NCBI GenBank assembly: GCA_903916195.1
Contig: CAIWVP010000062.1
Location: 1 to 33,480, forward strand
Direction: 5' to 3'
Source: an uncultured Verrucomicrobiota bacterium
Lineage (GTDB): Bacteria; Verrucomicrobiota; Verrucomicrobiia; Limisphaerales; UBA9464
Length of the DNA: 33,480 nucleotides
The position numbers and the translations under genes were made by a program. A model generated the notes under the pieces. That model worked only from the letters and a program-made list of their open reading frames with translations, was not told where the DNA came from and did not search any database. Positions 30,350 through 33,480 of this stretch are shown one piece after another. Each line of letters opens with the position of its first letter. The first letter of the stretch is position 1.

Positions 30350-30655
30350 TCACACCAACGGCTCGCCGAAGCCGGAGTCCACGAGGGCGACCAGGTCGTC
30401 GAGAGCCGTTTGGGCACCTTCGCCCTCGCAGATGAGGCGCAACCGGCTCCCCGGACCGGCAGCCAACATCAGCAGGCCCATGATGCTCTTGCCGTTGATC
30501 ATCTCGCCGTCCTTCTCGATGAAGACGTCGCAGGCGAACCGGCCGGCGAGCTTCACGAACTGCGAGGACGGACGCGCATGGATGCCTTGCCTGTTCCGCA
30601 CGACGACATCGCGGCTGTGGGACGGACCTTTCTTCGTTGGGGTGGAGGCGCTCAC
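30350..30655 (-). CDS. HPr family phosphocarrier protein
   Basis: HPr carries phosphate from enzyme I to EIIA proteins and can act in carbon or nitrogen regulation. The 101-residue protein has the active-site histidine H26 in NRQGIHARPSSQFV and the regulatory serine region INGKSIMGLLMLAAG (S57). The serine in this position is the target of HPr kinase where that enzyme exists. A roughly 14-residue N-terminal extension (MSASTPTKKGPSHS) precedes the usual start. An internal start could exist, but none is obvious. No ptsI or EII genes adjoin, so it may belong to a nitrogen-type or regulatory PTS. It is divergent from the TonB receptor gene across a 152-base gap. Confidence 0.9.
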   Translation of the reverse strand: MSASTPTKKGPSHSRDVVVRNRQGIHARPSSQFVKLAGRFACDVFIEKDGEMINGKSIMGLLMLAAGPGSRLRLICEGEGAQTALDDLVALVDSGFGEPLV

Positions 30656-30807
30656 GTTTCGGAGGAAACCATGGCGGGCCGACGGCAGGCTTGCCAGCGC
30701 GAATCAATCGCGCCGTCGCGGGGTGGTTCGCCGGAGAGAATCCGCTTGAAGAACTGCGCCGCGGCGGCGTCCCCTTACCCTCTCACGACACGCACAGGTA
30801 ATCTCCT

Positions 30808-32982
30808 ATGACATATCCTCGTTCCTCGATCCGGGGCTCCGTCCTCGCGCTCCTCGCGCTTTCGGCCTCTTCCCTGTCGGCGCAGACCACGCCCGACAAC
30901 ACCGCCACCACCCAGCCCTACCGCCTCGAGAAGGTCACCGTCCTCGGTGCGCTCGACCCCGTCCCGACCGGCGGCGGCGCCGTGACACGCGTCACCGGCG
31001 AAGAGCTACGCGACCGCGGAGTGCTCTCGCCCCGCGACCTCACGGCGATCGCGCCCAACCTGACGACCTTCGACGCGAACGGCGACCGCACGCCCCGCTT
31101 CAGCCTGCGAGGACTCCGCGAGAACAACTTCAGCTACGGCGAGAGCGCCGTGGCCATCTACGTCGACGACGTCCCCTACAGCGACCTCTTCACCCGCGGC
31201 ATCCCGCTGTCCGACGTCGAAAGCGGGGAATTCTTCCGCGGGCCGCAGGGCACGCTGTTCGGCGCCAACCGCCCGGGCGGCGTCCTCAACCTGCTCACCC
31301 GCCTGCCCGGGAACGACTGGCACGGCCGCAGCTCGTTCAGCTATGGCAACTACGACGCCGTCAACGGCCAGGCATCGGTCAGCGGACCGGTGGTCAAGGA
31401 CACCCTCTTCGTCGGCGTCAGCGGGATCTACGGCAAACGCGACGGCTACTTCCACAACCTCGTCACCGGCAACGACCCTGATTCCCGCGAGACGCTGGCC
31501 GGCCGCGCACAGGTCCGCTGGACGCCCACCGAGACCCTCGACCTCACGCTCAGCGCTTCGGCGGAGCGCTTCCGCGACGGCGGCGTGATCACCCGCCCGC
31601 TCGCCGCCCCCGGCGACCTGTACGACGTGAAGCTCGACCAGGACGGCTACAACCGGCAGGACAGCCACACGTATTCGCTGCGCGCTGCTTGGACCGGCGA
31701 GACGGTCCGGGCGATCTCCGTGACCACGCGCCGCGATTGGCGGCAAGAGGTCGGCGGCGATTTCGATTACGCCGAGTTCTTCTCCGGGAACAATTTCCCG
31801 TTGAACGGCCTCGCGGGATTCAGCAGCCCCGACGTCCAGCAATGGTCCCAGGAACTCCGGCTGGAATCGGTGGACAAAGGATCCGCCTTCAAATGGAACG
31901 GCGGCGTCTATCTGGCCCAGCTCACGACCGATGCGACATCCGGCTACCACTTCGGTCCGCTCGCCCCGGTGGTCGTCAGCCCGACGGCACCGGCCGGCGG
32001 CACCGACCTCACCAGCGGTCGCAACCGCAACGACAACAACGCCCTCTTCGGACAGGCGACCTACACGCTCTGGGAAGCACTCGACCTCACCGCCGGCCTC
32101 CGCTTCGAGCACGAGGCCCGGCGGGGCAACCGCGACCACACGTTCAGCGGCTTCCCGGTCGCAGCCTCGCAGTCGTTCGACCGCGATTTCAACTCGCTGC
32201 AACCGCGCGTCGGCCTGGCCTACCACCTGACCCCCGAGGTCACCGCCTGGGCCAATTTCACCACGGGATTCCAGCCCGGCGGATCCAGCTCCTCGTCCGA
32301 CAACGCCGCGGTCGCCACCTATGACGCCGCTGAATCGCTCCACTACGAGGTCGGCGTCGGCGCGAAGCTGCTCGACGGAAAATTGTTCGCCGGGGCCAGC
32401 GCCTTCTGGACCGAGACGCGCGACTACCAGGTCTATCGCCCGGTCACGACCTTCAACGGCACGAGCGCCGGCCTCGACTTCTACATCGTCAACGCCGACA
32501 AGGTCCGCGCCCTCGGCGGCGAGGTCGAGTTGCGCGCGCTGCCCTGCGAGTGGTTCGAGGCGCGCATCGCCGCCGGCCACCAGAACGCCGAGTTCCGCAA
32601 GTTCACGACGCCGGGGCCTTTTGGCCAGGACCTCGCGGGCAAGGACGTGAACTTCGTGCCCGAGTTCACGCTCGACGCCAGCGTCACCGCGCGCTGCCGG
32701 AAGTGCGGTGTCTACGCGACGGTCGGCGTCACCGGCATCGGCGACTGGTATCTGGACGAACCGAACACCGTCGCCCAGAAAGCCTACGCCCTGCTCTACG
32801 CGCGCGCCGGCTGGGAAGGGAAGAACTTCGGCCTCGCCGTCTTCGGCCGGAACCTGACCGACACGACCTACTACGCCAACGCGCTCGACCTCGGGCCGCG
32901 CCAAGGTTTCAACAACGGCTTCTTCGTCGGCACGCCGGGCGATCCCATGGTCGTCGGCATCGAATTGACCGGGAAGTTCTGA
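30808..32982 (+). CDS. TonB-dependent outer-membrane receptor
   Basis: This 724-residue protein imports a ligand (siderophore, vitamin or glycan) across the outer membrane using TonB energy. It has a signal peptide (1-25, ending SLSA before QTTP) and a TonB-box-like EKVTV at 41-45. The plug domain spans about 55-170, with VTGEELRDRGVLSPRDL, RFSLRG, VAIYVDDVPY and GPQGTLFGANRPGGVLNL. A beta-barrel follows and ends in the terminal phenylalanine (ELTGKF) needed for outer-membrane insertion. NFTTGFQPGG is a typical barrel strand. A CxxC (ARCRKCGV) plus one more Cys in the barrel are unusual for this family. No transport partner adjoins, so the ligand cannot be assigned. A strong terminator follows 20 bases after the stop. 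Confidence 0.95.
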   Translation: MTYPRSSIRGSVLALLALSASSLSAQTTPDNTATTQPYRLEKVTVLGALDPVPTGGGAVTRVTGEELRDRGVLSPRDLTAIAPNLTTFDANGDRTPRFSLRGLRENNFSYGESAVAIYVDDVPYSDLFTRGIPLSDVESGEFFRGPQGTLFGANRPGGVLNLLTRLPGNDWHGRSSFSYGNYDAVNGQASVSGPVVKDTLFVGVSGIYGKRDGYFHNLVTGNDPDSRETLAGRAQVRWTPTETLDLTLSASAERFRDGGVITRPLAAPGDLYDVKLDQDGYNRQDSHTYSLRAAWTGETVRAISVTTRRDWRQEVGGDFDYAEFFSGNNFPLNGLAGFSSPDVQQWSQELRLESVDKGSAFKWNGGVYLAQLTTDATSGYHFGPLAPVVVSPTAPAGGTDLTSGRNRNDNNALFGQATYTLWEALDLTAGLRFEHEARRGNRDHTFSGFPVAASQSFDRDFNSLQPRVGLAYHLTPEVTAWANFTTGFQPGGSSSSSDNAAVATYDAAESLHYEVGVGAKLLDGKLFAGASAFWTETRDYQVYRPVTTFNGTSAGLDFYIVNADKVRALGGEVELRALPCEWFEARIAAGHQNAEFRKFTTPGPFGQDLAGKDVNFVPEFTLDASVTARCRKCGVYATVGVTGIGDWYLDEPNTVAQKAYALLYARAGWEGKNFGLAVFGRNLTDTTYYANALDLGPRQGFNNGFFVGTPGDPMVVGIELTGKF

Positions 32983-33002
32983 TCGGCCGGGGCCGCCCGC
33001 CA

Positions 33003-33034
33003 CGCCGCGCCTGCCCCGCAGGCGCGGCGTTTTT
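33003..33034 (+). terminator. Rho-independent terminator of the TonB receptor gene
   Basis: CGCCGCGCCTGC (33003-33014) and GCAGGCGCGGCG (33018-33029) form a perfect 12-bp GC-rich stem with a 3-base loop, followed by TTTTT. This is a textbook intrinsic terminator for the upstream gene. From 33035 to 33265 I see no gene or other element before the CRISPR trailer. Confidence 0.93.
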
Positions 33035-33265
33035 GTCGCGGGCTCCCCTGCCCCGGCGGGTCCGACCGGAAGCCGCGGATCGGGATGCGGATGTCGCACC
33101 CGACTGGCCAGGGTCGGCGACAACCCGCTGCAAGGCAGCCGCTGCTTGCCACGCGCGGGCGCGACCGGGCCTGCTTCCACAACGCACGCGCTGACCCGTC
33201 TCCGGTTCGCCAGCCGCGCGGACAACCACCACGGCCAGCCGATCCGAGCGCTGGTGATGGACCCA

Positions 33266-33480
33266 CTTTCGAGCGCGGAGATGAGCGTGGACCGGGGGAC
33301 AAGCTGTCCCCTGCTTCCGAGGTCCAACGGGGCCGCGCTCTTTCGAGCGCGGAGATCCTACCTCCAAGAGGTCACCAAGTACGCGGTGAAGGGCTTCAAC
33401 GGGGCCGCGCTCTTTCGAGCGCGGAGATACGGAACTCTCCGGGATCTGCCCGGCCGGGGAAGCGTTGCTTCAACGGGGCC
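33266..33480 (-). CRISPR. CRISPR array, trailer end (continues beyond window)
   Basis: A 36-base repeat occurs at 33321-33356, 33393-33428 and 33467-33480 (cut by the window edge), with a degenerate copy whose last 17 bases survive at 33266-33282. Spacers are 38, 36 and 38 bases (33283-33320, 33357-33392, 33429-33466). The repeat contains an 8-bp palindrome, CCGCGCTC-TTTC-GAGCGCGG. Read on the minus strand it ends GTTGAAGC, similar to the ATTGAAAC end that forms the 5' handle of many class 1 crRNAs. Repeat damage increases to the left: the middle copy has two mismatches, the last lost half. That places the trailer here and the leader, probably with cas genes, to the right outside the window. 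A type I system is likely; the subtype is uncertain. Confidence 0.93.

Noticed and set aside
31006-33327. Long minus-strand frame opposite the TonB receptor running into the CRISPR trailer
   Set aside because: Shadow composition. It crosses the terminator and the CRISPR repeats, so it cannot be a gene.

Overview
The window is GC-rich, densely coded bacterial chromosome. Several features point to the Planctomycetes-Verrucomicrobia (PVC) group, most likely a verrucomicrobium of the Opitutae type. These are a DUF1501 protein, a PVC-style hairpin repeat at the left edge, a TonB-dependent receptor of the kind abundant in Opitutaceae, few visible Shine-Dalgarno sites, and short heptamer-type insertions inside conserved genes. 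This placement is inference, because no rRNA is present. Nothing resembles a phage, an insertion sequence or an island core. Most of the window is housekeeping, with accessory features at the CRISPR edge, the HicBA insertion and the dcm/vsr pair.

Left part (1-9.1 kb): a hairpin repeat; a DUF1501 gene broken by a frameshift; an exported PPP-type phosphatase; a C5-cytosine DNA methyltransferase with a Vsr mismatch endonuclease; a convergent LptF/LptG-like permease; htpG; and a zinc alcohol dehydrogenase. Middle-left (9.1-12.5 kb): a stand-alone trpC, trmL, adjacent tRNA-Pro(CGG) and tRNA-Leu(GAG), a secreted proline-rich protein, and a 0.5-kb gap holding the decayed ATPase end of a histidine kinase.

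Middle (12.5-17.7 kb): a tightly packed run of hpf, a deaminase-type amidohydrolase, an SDR reductase, bioF and bioA. It supplies two biotin-ring steps, but bioB, bioC and bioD are not here. A bidirectional terminator separates it from the convergent transcription/translation cluster rplA-rplJ-rplL-rpoB-rpoC (minus strand, 17.7-27.8 kb). That cluster has no rplK directly upstream, and hairpins occupy its leader and intergenic regions.

Right part (27.9-33.5 kb): gatA and gatC, which together with gatB (absent here) make Asp/Glu-tRNA amidotransferase, are split by a complete HicBA toxin-antitoxin module. Next come an HPr-type phosphocarrier, a divergent TonB-dependent receptor with a strong terminator, and the trailer end of a CRISPR array. 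The array runs off the right edge, so any cas genes would lie beyond it.

The clearest items for a second look are the CRISPR trailer, the HicBA insertion between gatC and gatA, the histidine kinase fossil, the in-frame insertions in bioA and trpC, and the DUF1501 frameshift. I did not find a convincing new multi-gene system wholly inside the window.
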